Notes: generated by a model from the sequence alone, not told the origin. Numbered from the stretch's first letter, positions 48,999 to 59,063 are shown. The stretch: 64,000 nucleotides of DNA from Deinococcus arboris (GCF_009755355.1 NZ_WQLB01000007.1:1-64000), one strand, 5' to 3'. Numbers and translations: made by a program.

Positions 48999-49988
48999 CT
49001 ACAACCTCAAAATCACCCCGCCCGCAATCAGCCCCGCCCCGGTCCCCACCAGCAGTACCGTCTCCCCTGCCCCCACCGTGCCCCGCGACAGCGCCTGATG
49101 CAAGGTCAGCGGCAGGCTAGCGGCAATCACATTTCCCAGCGTGGGCAGGGTCACTTCGATCTGGGCCGCCGGCCACCCATAGCGCCCCATCAGGTCTAGC
49201 CCCGCCTGACTGGCCTGGTGCGGCACGACCCGGTCAATGCCGGGCAGACCCGTACTCAGCCCCGGCCGCAGCCGTTCCAGAAAGGCGGGCACCACCCGCG
49301 AGGCCAGTTTCAGTACCTGTAGGCCCTGCATGTCAAAGGTGAGGTCGGCCAGCTGCACCCCCGGCTGCTGCGGCATTTTCAGCGTGCCGCCGCCCCGAAT
49401 GCGGGTGTGATCGGCGCCTTCCGGGTAGGTTTCAATGCGCGCGGCCTGCACGCCCTGCCCAGGCCGCTCGGGCGGCCCCAGCAGTACGGCGGCGGCCCCG
49501 TCACCAATCAGCAGCGTGCTTTCAGGCTGCGCGGGGTTCAGGCCCAGGCTGCCCGCCTCGCTGGAAATGATCAGGACATGGCGTGCTTGTCCGGTGTGAA
49601 TCAGCAGGGCGGCGTGCTGTAAGGCCAGCAGAAAGCTCAGGCAGGTGCCGTGCAGGCTGTAGGTGGCAGCCCCGCGCAGGCCCAGTTCGCGGGCAAACAG
49701 GGCGGCGCCGTCGGGAATAGGTTGCAGCTGACTGCCGCTGGCGTTCAGCAGCACGTCTACATCGCCCACCGTCAGGCCCGCTGCGGCCAGGGCGTCGCGG
49801 GCCGCCTGGGCCCCCAGGGTCAGGGCCGTTTCTGCACCCGAAATCCAGCGGCGCTCCCGCACACCGCTGCGTTTCAGGGCCAGTTCGGCGGGTACGCCGC
49901 ACAGCGCGGCGACCTCGGCGGTTGGGACCACACGCGACGGCAACGCCTGCGCGGTGGCCAGAACACGAACGCCCAGATGGTGGGTCAT
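48999..49988 (-). CDS. 3-oxoacyl-ACP synthase III (KAS III/OleA-like)
   Basis: A 329-residue FabH-superfamily condensing enzyme. The full catalytic triad is visible: Cys in YSLHGTCLSFLLAL, His in VVPHQASQAGLD, and Asn in LGNVIAASLPLTL. The Cys context differs from canonical FabH (AACAGF), as in specialised condensing enzymes such as OleA. It probably joins an acyl thioester to another acyl unit. Its start overlaps the stop of the adenylate-forming gene by four bases; it is the last gene of the four-gene cassette. Confidence 0.88.
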   Translation of the reverse strand: MTHHLGVRVLATAQALPSRVVPTAEVAALCGVPAELALKRSGVRERRWISGAETALTLGAQAARDALAAAGLTVGDVDVLLNASGSQLQPIPDGAALFARELGLRGAATYSLHGTCLSFLLALQHAALLIHTGQARHVLIISSEAGSLGLNPAQPESTLLIGDGAAAVLLGPPERPGQGVQAARIETYPEGADHTRIRGGGTLKMPQQPGVQLADLTFDMQGLQVLKLASRVVPAFLERLRPGLSTGLPGIDRVVPHQASQAGLDLMGRYGWPAAQIEVTLPTLGNVIAASLPLTLHQALSRGTVGAGETVLLVGTGAGLIAGGVILRL

Positions 49989-51304
49989 AGAATTTCCTCT
50001 GCTGCGGGCCGCCAGCTCCGGGTCACGCGGCGGCGCTTGGTGCCGGGCACAGGGGGCGGCAGTGTGGAAGCGCGCAGCGTCACCTGCGCCGGGTCGGCCC
50101 CGCTGCGGGCCAGGGCCGCCCGGACCGCAGCTGTGGCGGCGGCCGCCGTTTCTGGGGTGCACGGCTCAAGCAAGAGGCGCAGCGCCCCCTCGCTGGTCTG
50201 TTCGGCGCGGTAGTCGCGCAGGTCCGGCACACCCGCCAGCGCCCCCCGCAGGAAGTCAGGCCACACGGTCACCGGGCCGCCCGGACCTGGCAGCCGCAGG
50301 GCGTCGTCCTGCCGCCCCACAACCGCCGCCACACGCCGCGCCGCCCGGCCACAGGGGCACGGAGCGTCCTTCAGACGCAGCAGATCGTCCAGCCGGTGCC
50401 GCACAAAGGGCTGGGCCCGCCGCCGCAGGTCGGTGATGACCGGCCTCACCAGACCGCCGCCCACGGCCTCCAGGTCAAAGTGAACGTGCGCCTCGGTCAG
50501 GTGCAGCTCGCCGTGTTCACACGGCAGGGCCAGCAGCCCCTCGGTGGCCTGGTACACCTGCACCACCGGGCCCCAGGCGTGCAGCCGCCGGGCATCGTCG
50601 TCCTCCAGCACTTCGGCCACGCTGACTACACGGTCGGGGCGCAGGGCGGCCCCCGCATCCTGTACGGCCCGCAGCACCGCAGGTGGCCCCACCACCAGGG
50701 TGGGCCGATAGGCCGTCACCTCCTGCACCAGGTCGGGCAAGGGCCGTAGCAGGTCGAAGAATCGGAAGGTCAGCCGCTGGCTGCCCACGCTGCGGTACAG
50801 GGGGCTGTCCGCGCGCAGAAAGAAGGCGACGCGGTGCCGCCGCGTCAGGCCGCGCAGCCCGCCGGGCAGCAGCGCGCGCAGCACGGTGCCGGCCCAGCGC
50901 GCCTGCTCCTCAGGGCTGACCAGAAAGACGCCCTGGGTGCCGCTGGTGCCGGTGGACAGCCCCACCGTGACCGGGCCGCGTGGAGTCAGGAGTGGCGGGG
51001 TGAATTCGCGGGTCTGTTCCGCCCGGCGGGCCGTGGCCAGGGCCTGCTCCAGCGTGACCCCCACCGTGTTCAGGGTGTCAAAGGTGGCGAGCATCTGCGC
51101 CTTGTCCGTCGGGGGTAACTCGCGCCAGCGCGACAGGGGCAGCCCAGCCGCCCGAAACCGCGCGGCCACTGCCGGACTGTGCGCGGCCACCCAGCGCAGG
51201 TGGCCATGCGCCAGCCGCGCCTGGTGGGCCTCCAGGGCGGCGCGGCAGCGGAAGGTCAGCCGCGTGTCGTCCAGCGCGGCCAGCAGGGTCGGCAAGGCCT
51301 TCAT
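49985..51304 (-). CDS. Adenylate-forming enzyme (F390 synthetase / phenylacetate-CoA ligase-like)
   Basis: A 439-residue member of the F390-synthetase-related adenylate-forming family. The P-loop is VGLSTGTSGTQG, followed by YQATEGLLALPCEHG, DLRRRAQPFVRHRLDDLL and a PCPCG pair like that in phenylacetate-CoA ligases. It likely activates a carboxylate with ATP, as CoA or ACP thioester. The real start is the ATG at 51304, overlapping the hydrolase stop. Confidence 0.85.
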   Translation of the reverse strand: MKALPTLLAALDDTRLTFRCRAALEAHQARLAHGHLRWVAAHSPAVAARFRAAGLPLSRWRELPPTDKAQMLATFDTLNTVGVTLEQALATARRAEQTREFTPPLLTPRGPVTVGLSTGTSGTQGVFLVSPEEQARWAGTVLRALLPGGLRGLTRRHRVAFFLRADSPLYRSVGSQRLTFRFFDLLRPLPDLVQEVTAYRPTLVVGPPAVLRAVQDAGAALRPDRVVSVAEVLEDDDARRLHAWGPVVQVYQATEGLLALPCEHGELHLTEAHVHFDLEAVGGGLVRPVITDLRRRAQPFVRHRLDDLLRLKDAPCPCGRAARRVAAVVGRQDDALRLPGPGGPVTVWPDFLRGALAGVPDLRDYRAEQTSEGALRLLLEPCTPETAAAATAAVRAALARSGADPAQVTLRASTLPPPVPGTKRRRVTRSWRPAAEEIL

Positions 51305-52116
51305 CGCCAGCCTTCCGGGGTGTCGTGGCTGACGTGCAGGCGGGCGCGGGGATTGGCCTGCAAGAAGGCCCGCAGCCGCGCGCCGCTGGCCTCTTCCTGC
51401 GCTGGATCGAAAAAGGCGGCGCGGGCCACGGGATGAACCGGACGGGCCTCGCGCCCGGCCCGCACACTCCACGCGGCGTCGGCGGCCAGGACGGTCAGGC
51501 CCTCGGCCTCGGGCACCAGCAGCCCCACCATGCCGGGCGCGTGACCGGGCAGCGGCACAGCCTGCACCGTGCCATCACCAAATACGTCCGCCACCTCGGG
51601 AAAGGGGGCCAGCTCAGGCGGCGCCGGCGCGAAATTCAGCCACTCGGTGCGGGCTTCAAAGTCGTCCGGCAGCGCTTCGGGCAAAAAGGCCCGGCGCACC
51701 GCCCGCAGGCCCCTGAGGCCCTGCAAGGGTCCGTAAGCCGCTCGGCTGAGGTGAAAGGTCGCCTGTGGAAAGTCGCGCAGGCCTCCCACATGGTCGGCGT
51801 GCAGGTGCGAAACGATGATGTGGCGCACGTCCTGAGGCGCAAAGCCCATCACGGCCAGCTGGGCGCGCGCGGTGTCCTGGGGACGCAGGCGCACCGGGGT
51901 CACGAGGCCGTAGAGCACCCCCGGCCAGCGGCGCATGGCCCCCAGCACGGGCGCCCCGTAGCCGGTGTCGAACAGCACCGGGCCGCGGGTGGGATGTAGC
52001 AGCAGCGAAAACCCCGCCGGGTACGCCTGCACCCGCCACGCGGCGCCGCGCTCGGTGATGGCGGCCAGGTTGAGGCAGTCGCCGGCCTGGAGGGAAAGAA
52101 CCCGCACTGAATTCAT
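51301..52116 (-). CDS. Metallo-beta-lactamase-fold hydrolase
   Basis: A 271-residue MBL-fold enzyme with the HLHADHVGGL zinc motif in the first half, a downstream LPGHAPGM histidine and ADAAW aspartate, and a final HVSH-type metal ligand (LHVSHDTPEGWR). The pattern resembles quorum-quenching lactonases and glyoxalase-like thioesterases. In the cassette it could hydrolyse a lactone or thioester intermediate. Overlaps the epimerase stop by four bases. Confidence 0.87.
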   Translation of the reverse strand: MNSVRVLSLQAGDCLNLAAITERGAAWRVQAYPAGFSLLLHPTRGPVLFDTGYGAPVLGAMRRWPGVLYGLVTPVRLRPQDTARAQLAVMGFAPQDVRHIIVSHLHADHVGGLRDFPQATFHLSRAAYGPLQGLRGLRAVRRAFLPEALPDDFEARTEWLNFAPAPPELAPFPEVADVFGDGTVQAVPLPGHAPGMVGLLVPEAEGLTVLAADAAWSVRAGREARPVHPVARAAFFDPAQEEASGARLRAFLQANPRARLHVSHDTPEGWR

Positions 52117-53078
52117 GGTTGGCTCCTCAGGTGGGCGAAAACGTCGGCCAGGCCCACCTCTGGGGTCACGGCGGGCACGTAGCCCAGGCGCTCGCGGGCT
52201 CGGGTCAGGTCCAGCGTCATGGGACGGGTCAGCAGGCGCACGCCGCTGGCCGTCAGCGGCGGCTCGGGCCGGGCCGGGTGAAGGCGCGCGCCCAATTCGA
52301 GGAGGTGGGCCGCGCCCTCTATCAGCCGCGCGGGAACGTAGCGGGCCGGGCGGGGCAACGCCAGCGCGTCGGCCAGGCGGTCAACCGTGGCCCAGAGGGG
52401 GACCGGTTGCCCGTCAGTCACGTTGAAGACCCCCGGCGCGGGGCGGATCAGGGCCAGTTCGGCGGCCTGAACCACGTTGCGCACATGGGTCAGTTCGGTC
52501 CAGACCTCAGCCCGCGTCAGGCGGGGCAGCCGCCCAGTTTTCAGCGCACGGGCCAGCCGGGGCACCAGACTGGTGTCTCCCACGCCGTAGATCCCGCGCG
52601 GGCGCAGCACGGTGGCGTCCGGCAGGGCGGCGCGCACCGCTTCTTCGGCCAGCCACTTGCTGCGGGCATAGAGGCTGTCAAAGTGGGGGCCCAGCGGCGT
52701 GTCCTCGCGCACCTGCCGGGTCAGGCCCGTGGCGTTGTACACGCTGGGCGTGCTGACGTGAACGAGGCGCGCGCCAGCCGCCGCGCAGGCGCGGGCCAGT
52801 TCACCGCTTGGCCAAATGTTGTCCGCCTGGAAGTCTGCCCAGCGCCCCCACAGGGTCGAGCGGGCCGCCGCATGAACCACGGCCTCGGTGCCGCGCAGCA
52901 GCGTTCGCCAGTCGGCCCCGCGCAGGTCGGCGGGCACAAAGGTCACCCCGGCCGCCTGCAACTCGGCCCCGCGCGCCGCGTCCCGCCCCAGGCCGCGCAC
53001 CTCATGTCCAGCAGCCACCAAGCGGCGGGCGACCGCGCCGCCCAGAAAACCTGTTGCGCCCGTAACCAGGACGTTCAT
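52113..53078 (-). CDS. NAD-dependent epimerase/dehydratase (3beta-HSD/OleD-like)
   Basis: A 321-residue extended SDR. NAD(P)-binding GATGFLGGAVARRL opens the protein; catalytic Tyr-Lys are in DSLYARSKWLAEEA and the Ser/Thr in VHVSTPSVYN. The long LRPRGIYGVGDTSLVPRLARALKTGRLPRLTR stretch (shown in part) is typical of 3beta-HSD-like reductases, a group that includes OleD, which reduces 2-alkyl-3-ketoacids. First gene of the four-gene cassette. Confidence 0.88.
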   Translation of the reverse strand: MNVLVTGATGFLGGAVARRLVAAGHEVRGLGRDAARGAELQAAGVTFVPADLRGADWRTLLRGTEAVVHAAARSTLWGRWADFQADNIWPSGELARACAAAGARLVHVSTPSVYNATGLTRQVREDTPLGPHFDSLYARSKWLAEEAVRAALPDATVLRPRGIYGVGDTSLVPRLARALKTGRLPRLTRAEVWTELTHVRNVVQAAELALIRPAPGVFNVTDGQPVPLWATVDRLADALALPRPARYVPARLIEGAAHLLELGARLHPARPEPPLTASGVRLLTRPMTLDLTRARERLGYVPAVTPEVGLADVFAHLRSQP

Positions 53079-53569
53079 CGGTCTCTGAGTATGAGACCTC
53101 AGGGCCCGTGAAGCGCGACCTTGGAACGCGGTTAAAAGGAGCCCGCGAGGCAGATGCCGGACTGGGGGCTGCGCCGGGCGGCCCAGGCCAGGAAGCTGCC
53201 GCGCACTTTACGCCAGGCACCATGACGACCCTTCCCTTCGCCGCTTCCCGCACCCGCTCGCAGGAACTCACCAGCACCCGGCTGACTTCTGCGCCGCGAC
53301 GATGGCCCAGAGGGCCCAACCAACCCTGCACATCCGCGTGTACGGCTTGCAGTGGCCTCACCCTGGGCTGTGGGCAAACCGAACTGGGCCACCTCCCTCT
53401 CTGCGCATCCGCCCTGCCCGCCGATGAGGGCGGATATCAACTCTGACGGCTGACAGGGGTGAGGCCAGGGTCTTTACCCTGACGGTTGCTGAGATTCAGG
53501 ACCCCCTGAGGGCCGTTTCGACCCCGCCAGCAGTGCTCAACAAAGGGGTCACCAATATGGTGCTGGCCC
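53079..53569. other. Non-coding gap with a nested long-range hairpin
   Basis: About 490 bases; no frame looks coding. It contains an exact 13-bp inverted repeat CCCCCTGAGGGCC (53502-53514) / GGCCCTCAGGGGG (53565-53577) around an inner GACCCC/GGGGTC stem (53520-53525, 53545-53550), and a small CAGGGT/ACCCTG hairpin at 53466-53481. The right arm covers the stop of the next gene. Confidence 0.55.
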
Positions 53570-53905
53570 TCAGGGGGCGGTGGTAGAGAGGGTCAGGGTC
53601 CCCAGGGTCAGCGTGACTTCAAACCCGTTCGGGAGCCGCGAGACCTCGCAGGCCGTGAGCCGCGCCGGCGCCGCCACGCCCCGGTAGGCGGGGCCTAGAC
53701 AGCTTTCCACGCTGCCCACCTCCAGAAACGGCTTGCCAGGGTCGTCCTGCCAGGCACGGCGCGCGGCGTCCGTGACGGCCTGGGTATAGGTGTGGGCGGT
53801 GCGGGTCCGGGCGGCGCGGTCCTGCTGCGCCTGCCACCCCAGCAGCAGCGGCATCGCCACAAACGCCCCCAGCACCAGCGCGCGGCGCAGCGCAAGAGTG
53901 TTCAT
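53570..53905 (-). CDS. Secreted or membrane-anchored hypothetical protein
   Basis: A 111-residue protein with one N-terminal hydrophobic segment (ALVLGAFVAMPLLLGW) and a Cys pair in the mature part (VESCLGPAYRG, LTACEVSRLP). Function unknown. It resembles its upstream neighbour in size, topology and the paired Cys layout, and overlaps it by four bases. Confidence 0.7.
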   Translation of the reverse strand: MNTLALRRALVLGAFVAMPLLLGWQAQQDRAARTRTAHTYTQAVTDAARRAWQDDPGKPFLEVGSVESCLGPAYRGVAAPARLTACEVSRLPNGFEVTLTLGTLTLSTTAP

Positions 53906-54303
53906 TCGGGCCTCGTCACGCGGTATTGCCGCTCGCCCTGCACCGTCACCGTCACGGTGACCTGGCCGCCGTCCACGGCTACCTCGCACGCCTGGGCGCC
54001 GCGTGGCAATGCGCGGGGTAGCACCTGGGCGCAAGTCTGGGTGTAACCAACGCTAGCAGACGGCGACGTGGCCTGCACCGCATCGGCCACCCGCACGGCG
54101 TAGTTGCGCACCGCTCGGCCCTGCACCGCCAGGGTGGCGACCACCACGCCAATCAGGGCAAAAAAGCCCACAATGATGGTCAAGAAAGTGCGCTGGGTAC
54201 GGGCGCGCACCTCCGGCGTGACCTCGCGCAGGTCGCCGCTGCCGCGCAGGCCCGCCGGGGCTGGGGGGGGCGGTGGGGTGGGAACCGGGCGGCGCTTGCT
54301 CAC
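53902..54303 (-). CDS. Single-pass membrane hypothetical protein
   Basis: A 133-residue protein with a Pro-rich cytoplasmic start (PTPPPPPAPAG), one transmembrane helix (TFLTIIVGFFALIGVVVATLAV) and an exported part with two Cys (YTQTCAQVL, AQACEVAVDG). Function unknown. I use the GTG at 54303 because the codons upstream (to 54351) run into the divergent promoter of the dehydrogenase gene. Confidence 0.7.
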   Translation of the reverse strand: MSKRRPVPTPPPPPAPAGLRGSGDLREVTPEVRARTQRTFLTIIVGFFALIGVVVATLAVQGRAVRNYAVRVADAVQATSPSASVGYTQTCAQVLPRALPRGAQACEVAVDGGQVTVTVTVQGERQYRVTRPE

Positions 54304-54346
54304 GCGGTCCAGCGTAGCGCGCCGGCCCAGGCCAGAAGCCTCACGG

Positions 54347-54352
54347 TACACT
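54347..54352 (+). promoter_or_regulatory. Putative -10 box of the Lys1-like dehydrogenase (leaderless)
   Basis: TACACT ends 7 bases before the ATG at 54360. Confidence 0.55.
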
Positions 54353-54359
54353 GCACCCC

Positions 54360-55577
<1,218 letters not shown>

Positions 55578-55582
55578 GGGCC

Positions 55583-56320
55583 ATGCCGCGGCCAGTCTAC
55601 GAGGCGGCGGCTGACTTTTACGTCGCCTTCGTGGACCGGCTGCTGGCCGACCCAGAGAGTTTCTGGCATCCCCTCCTGACCCGCTACGACGAATTGCTGG
55701 GACCAGACCTGCCCGGCAAACGGGTGCTGGATATCGCCTGCGGTGAGGGGCACCTGGCCCGGCGGCTGTGTGCCTTTGGGCCAGCGTCGGTGCTGGGCAT
55801 TGACCTGGCCCCAGCACTGGTTGAGGTGGCCAATCAGCGCGCCGCTGACCCTCGCCTGACATTCCGGGTAGACGACGCGCACACCCTGTCCACGGTGCCG
55901 ACTGCCTCGGTGGACACAGCCGTGTCCAAGCTGGCCCTGATGGACATTCCCGACCACCGCGCGCTGTTCGGGGCCGCCGCGCGGGTGCTAGTGCCAGGGG
56001 GCCGCTTCGTCTTCTCGCTGCTGCACCCCTGCTTTGAGGCGCCGTTTCACGAAGAGACGGCGCCCCGCTTCGTGCTGGATGAGGCTGGGGAGCGCCTGGC
56101 CTACCGGGTGCAGATGTACCAGCAAGAAGGGCACTGGCAGTCCGGCGGCAGTGGCGTGCGCGGGCGACTGGGAGCGTATCACCGGACCCTCTCGACCCTG
56201 ATCAATGATCTCTTGGCCGCCAAGTTTCTCCTGCGCGGTCTACACGAACTGACGGGAGGCACGGGCCTGATGGCCCAGGTCCCCCAGACGCTCCTGATTG
56301 ACGCGCAGGCCCAGGGCTGA
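55583..56320 (+). CDS. Class I SAM-dependent methyltransferase
   Basis: A 245-residue methyltransferase: SAM loop VLDIACGEGHLARRL, acidic strand end LGIDLAPALVE, then DDAHTL and ALMDIPDHRALFGAAARVLVPGGRFVFSLLHP typical of the Methyltransf_11/25 group. Substrate unknown. It follows the dehydrogenase stop by five bases with a GAGGG ribosome-binding site, so the genes form an operon. Confidence 0.85.
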   Translation: MPRPVYEAAADFYVAFVDRLLADPESFWHPLLTRYDELLGPDLPGKRVLDIACGEGHLARRLCAFGPASVLGIDLAPALVEVANQRAADPRLTFRVDDAHTLSTVPTASVDTAVSKLALMDIPDHRALFGAAARVLVPGGRFVFSLLHPCFEAPFHEETAPRFVLDEAGERLAYRVQMYQQEGHWQSGGSGVRGRLGAYHRTLSTLINDLLAAKFLLRGLHELTGGTGLMAQVPQTLLIDAQAQG

Positions 56321-56332
56321 AAGGAGCCACAT

Positions 56333-56629
56333 ATGCACTATCTGCTGTTTTACCGCGACCTCGTGCCCGACTATCTGACCCGCCGTGAGCCCCTCCGCAC
56401 CCTCCACCTGGCCCATGCCAAAGCGGCTGAGGCTAGGGGCGAGCTGGTACTGGCCGGCGCCCTGGCCGATCCAGCCGACGGCGCCGTTCTGGTCTTTCAG
56501 GGAGCAGGTCCAGAAGTAGCTGAAACCTTCGCCCAGGCGGACCCCTACGTTCTAAACGGGCTGGTGGGGCACTGGGAAGTCCGGCGCTGGATGACGGTGG
56601 TGGGGCGAGAAGCAGCCACACAGCCCTAA
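56333..56629 (+). CDS. YciI-family protein
   Basis: A 98-residue ferredoxin-fold protein of the YciI/YCII type, with the usual His (RTLHLAHA) and Asp (FAQADPYV) of the proposed active site. Function of the family is mostly unknown. AAAGGAG lies before the ATG; third gene of the operon. Confidence 0.82.
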   Translation: MHYLLFYRDLVPDYLTRREPLRTLHLAHAKAAEARGELVLAGALADPADGAVLVFQGAGPEVAETFAQADPYVLNGLVGHWEVRRWMTVVGREAATQP

Positions 56630-56649
56630 CCTTTCACGCTTGCCCAGTA

Positions 56650-58386
56650 TCAGTTCAATTGCTGTAGGGCTCGGAAGCCTTCAGAGAGTGGGCTCTGACT
56701 ATCAGCAATACTCTTCCACAGAGTTGCAACCTTAGCCATTTCTGGGTCAGTCTGTTGGTTGACAGGAAGAAGGCCAAAGTCCTGGATAGCCCGGCGCGCA
56801 ATCAAGCGGTGCTCTTCGCCACCCCTCAGCAAAGCTACGACCAGTGGCAGAGCAGGGACGAGGGGACCCCATATGGACACCCCATTCTCCTTGCGGCCTA
56901 ACCGCGCAATTTGATAAGCCACGTTGCCGCCAACAGAGAGTCCAATAGTGGGCACACGCAGCCCCAGCCGGGTCAGGTGTGCCACCAGGGGTGTCGGAAC
57001 AGCCTGATTTCGCCACATTACCCGGGTTTGCACCCGAAGAATTGAGTCTAGCGCCGGAAGAAATTCTCTTATGGGTTGAGGCATGAGCGCTGCATAAGCC
57101 GCTGCTTGCGGGTGCCAGCGTCCGACCAACGCAGCCAAACCTTCAGGGGCTGCATAATTGATGACATTTGCATCTTCAAATACATTACGGAATTGCTGCT
57201 CCGCTTCTTTCAAAGGGACGTGCAATGTTTCCAAAGGGGTCATGGCTAGTTCTAAGTTCAAGGCAGCAAGGAGCGCACGGTTATACAGCTCCTCCCGCAA
57301 GGGCTCTGATAAACCTGTCAGCTCTTGCATGACCATTCCATATTCGCTGAGAAGAAGCCGTGTGCGACCCCTCAACCATTGCCCGAATAACAGGTCACCG
57401 TCAAAAATATCGTGTGAAATCGAGCGCTCTGTTTCAATCAGAATAGACCGAAGCAAGTGCTCTCGCTGATTTAGAGCTTTTCCGATCGGAGCCATTGCCT
57501 CTGCCCGAGCGAGTAAATGCATCACTTCTATCTGCCAAGCTTGAAGAGGGAGATCGGGGCAGAGGGAAGACTCTTCTGGAGACGATTGACCGTAAAGTGC
57601 TCGCCCCCATTGTTCCTGAGAGCGTAGCATGACGTCAGCAGATTGCACCTCAAGTGCTCGATGTATGGCGCTCAGAGCGGCGTCAAGAGCTCCGAGATTA
57701 ATTAAACCGTTGGATAAGTTGATGGCAGCCATCCTGATCTTCTGAGGACCAACAGTCTCATCAAACATACCCTCTTGCGATAAAACCTCAACACTTTGAC
57801 TCCAGTGGCCATTTACAGCAAGAGCGCCGCTACGCATAGTCACATAGTATGATTTTAATGAACTACCCTCAAATAAAGATGCTAGAGTAATCAGACGGAG
57901 CGAGAGATAGTCGACTTGATCTGTATCACCCAAAACAATGTGTGCTTGCATTAAACCATATGTAATACGCAGCTCAGCTTCTAGCCTGAGCGGATGACCA
58001 TTAAGCTTATTAATCTCACTCCAAAGCCCTCGCAAAACAACGATGCCTTCGCGAGGGCCGTTAGCTTCCGCAACACCTTTCAGAAAGGGTATCCTAATGT
58101 TGGCATTGATTCTTAATGCCAACACCATAAGCCTTAACATCTCGTCGCCTTTTAAATAAGCCTGCTGTAACCACTCAACAGTATCTTCTAGTGGACGAGG
58201 CTGTATTCTTAGCGCGAATATACATGCACGGTAGTAACCAATAGCAGTCTTCTGGCTTAAAAAAACCTCAATGAAATCATTATATGTATATCCTTTAGCT
58301 TCATGCTGATCCGACCAATCAGTTAAAGCTGCATAGTCCAATAAATCAGGTAAGGGATCTAGCATTGACGATTTAATTGACTCCAC
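56650..58386 (-). CDS. Large helical-repeat hypothetical protein in AT-richer island
   Basis: A 578-residue protein with no named domain. It is mostly alpha-helical with TPR-like repeats (for example SNGLINLGALDAALSAIHRALEVQSAD and YNRALLAALNLELAM). Composition changes along the gene: the first 1.2 kb of codons are clearly AT-richer than the chromosome average, the C-terminal 200 residues less so. It starts 20 bases downstream of a small secreted-peptide gene in the same orientation. Function unknown; a sensor or regulator is possible but not shown. Confidence 0.75.
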   Translation of the reverse strand: MESIKSSMLDPLPDLLDYAALTDWSDQHEAKGYTYNDFIEVFLSQKTAIGYYRACIFALRIQPRPLEDTVEWLQQAYLKGDEMLRLMVLALRINANIRIPFLKGVAEANGPREGIVVLRGLWSEINKLNGHPLRLEAELRITYGLMQAHIVLGDTDQVDYLSLRLITLASLFEGSSLKSYYVTMRSGALAVNGHWSQSVEVLSQEGMFDETVGPQKIRMAAINLSNGLINLGALDAALSAIHRALEVQSADVMLRSQEQWGRALYGQSSPEESSLCPDLPLQAWQIEVMHLLARAEAMAPIGKALNQREHLLRSILIETERSISHDIFDGDLLFGQWLRGRTRLLLSEYGMVMQELTGLSEPLREELYNRALLAALNLELAMTPLETLHVPLKEAEQQFRNVFEDANVINYAAPEGLAALVGRWHPQAAAYAALMPQPIREFLPALDSILRVQTRVMWRNQAVPTPLVAHLTRLGLRVPTIGLSVGGNVAYQIARLGRKENGVSIWGPLVPALPLVVALLRGGEEHRLIARRAIQDFGLLPVNQQTDPEMAKVATLWKSIADSQSPLSEGFRALQQLN

Positions 58387-58406
58387 TAAGCAGATAAAGC
58401 ATCAAG

Positions 58407-58616
58407 CTATTGTACGGCTTCAGGCCATATCCCGCCCCCACTGCCGGGCTCGGGAAATTGGGGGTCATCACATCGCCAAGCACCATAGGAGTATTGAGGA
58501 TGTTTGCCAGGAGGGCAAGAAAACCCAGGAGGTTGGGGAGGAACGACCCACCAAGATGAGGCATTAACTTCTGTACACAAGAGGAGCAAAACAGCAGCCA
58601 AAGAGATAATCTTCAT
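58407..58616 (-). CDS. Small secreted Trp/Pro-rich peptide precursor
   Basis: A 69-residue protein starting MKIISLAAVLLLLCTEVNASS, a clean signal peptide with cleavage after NAS or nearby. The mature part of about 49 residues is rich in Trp, Pro and Gly, with two Cys (FSCPPGKHP, AWRCDDPQF) that could form a disulfide. No family recognised. Longer starts at 58643 and 58676 are possible but would spoil the signal peptide. TATACT lies 9 bases upstream of the ATG. Confidence 0.65.
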   Translation of the reverse strand: MKIISLAAVLLLLCTEVNASSWWVVPPQPPGFSCPPGKHPQYSYGAWRCDDPQFPEPGSGGGIWPEAVQ

Positions 58617-58784
58617 CTGACTTTTAGTATATGTAGATACCATTGCGTTTCTGATGAGAGCAGGTAGAGGTCGCATCTATAAGACAAGGATAGGAATCGA
58701 CAGAATTCTGAGCGATATACACTTAGATTTTTTGATCCAATCTATTTAGCGTGCCCCAGAGAAATTACCTCTGCAACCGACATT

Positions 58785-58790
58785 TAGCCT
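58785..58790 (+). promoter_or_regulatory. Putative -10 box (leaderless) of the 58,797 gene
   Basis: TAGCCT ends 6 bases before the ATG at 58797. Confidence 0.4.
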
Positions 58791-58796
58791 AAGGCC

Positions 58797-59063
58797 ATGA
58801 CAGTGCCTGAGTTACACACTCTTGAGCGGATTGCCAGATACATAGCTGCCGGCCAGGCCATTCGCGATGGCCAGCTGTCCGAAGGTAGGGCTTTGTTGCA
58901 GAAGGCGTATCAGGATTTTCCTCCGGCCTCTTTAACGCGTTTGGAGTGCTCTTTCCTCGTCAAATTTGAAGATGACTTAGTGTTTGCTGGCCAGTTTTTG
59001 CCAGATTTAAGGTTTACCATTGTTCTGGTACAAATGTTGGGTAGCTACCGGCAAGCAGCCTGA
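58797..59063 (+). CDS. Small hypothetical protein
   Basis: An 88-residue protein with an N-terminal helix pair (LERIARYIAAGQAIRDGQLSEGRALLQKAYQDF) like a single TPR unit, then a beta-type tail. AT-richer than neighbours. The leaderless-type promoter supports it. It may be a remnant of a longer gene, since it stops 14 bases before the convergent ABC exporter gene. Confidence 0.5.
   Translation: MTVPELHTLERIARYIAAGQAIRDGQLSEGRALLQKAYQDFPPASLTRLECSFLVKFEDDLVFAGQFLPDLRFTIVLVQMLGSYRQAA

Noticed and set aside
48999..53078. A complete oleABCD olefin cluster
   Set aside because: OleB (alpha/beta hydrolase) and an ANL-type OleC are absent; the cassette has an MBL hydrolase and an F390-type ligase instead.
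53079..53569. Possible small genes on either strand (about 100-119 residues)
   Set aside because: Composition is that of random GC-rich frames, no ribosome-binding site or leaderless box fits, and the segment carries nested hairpins.
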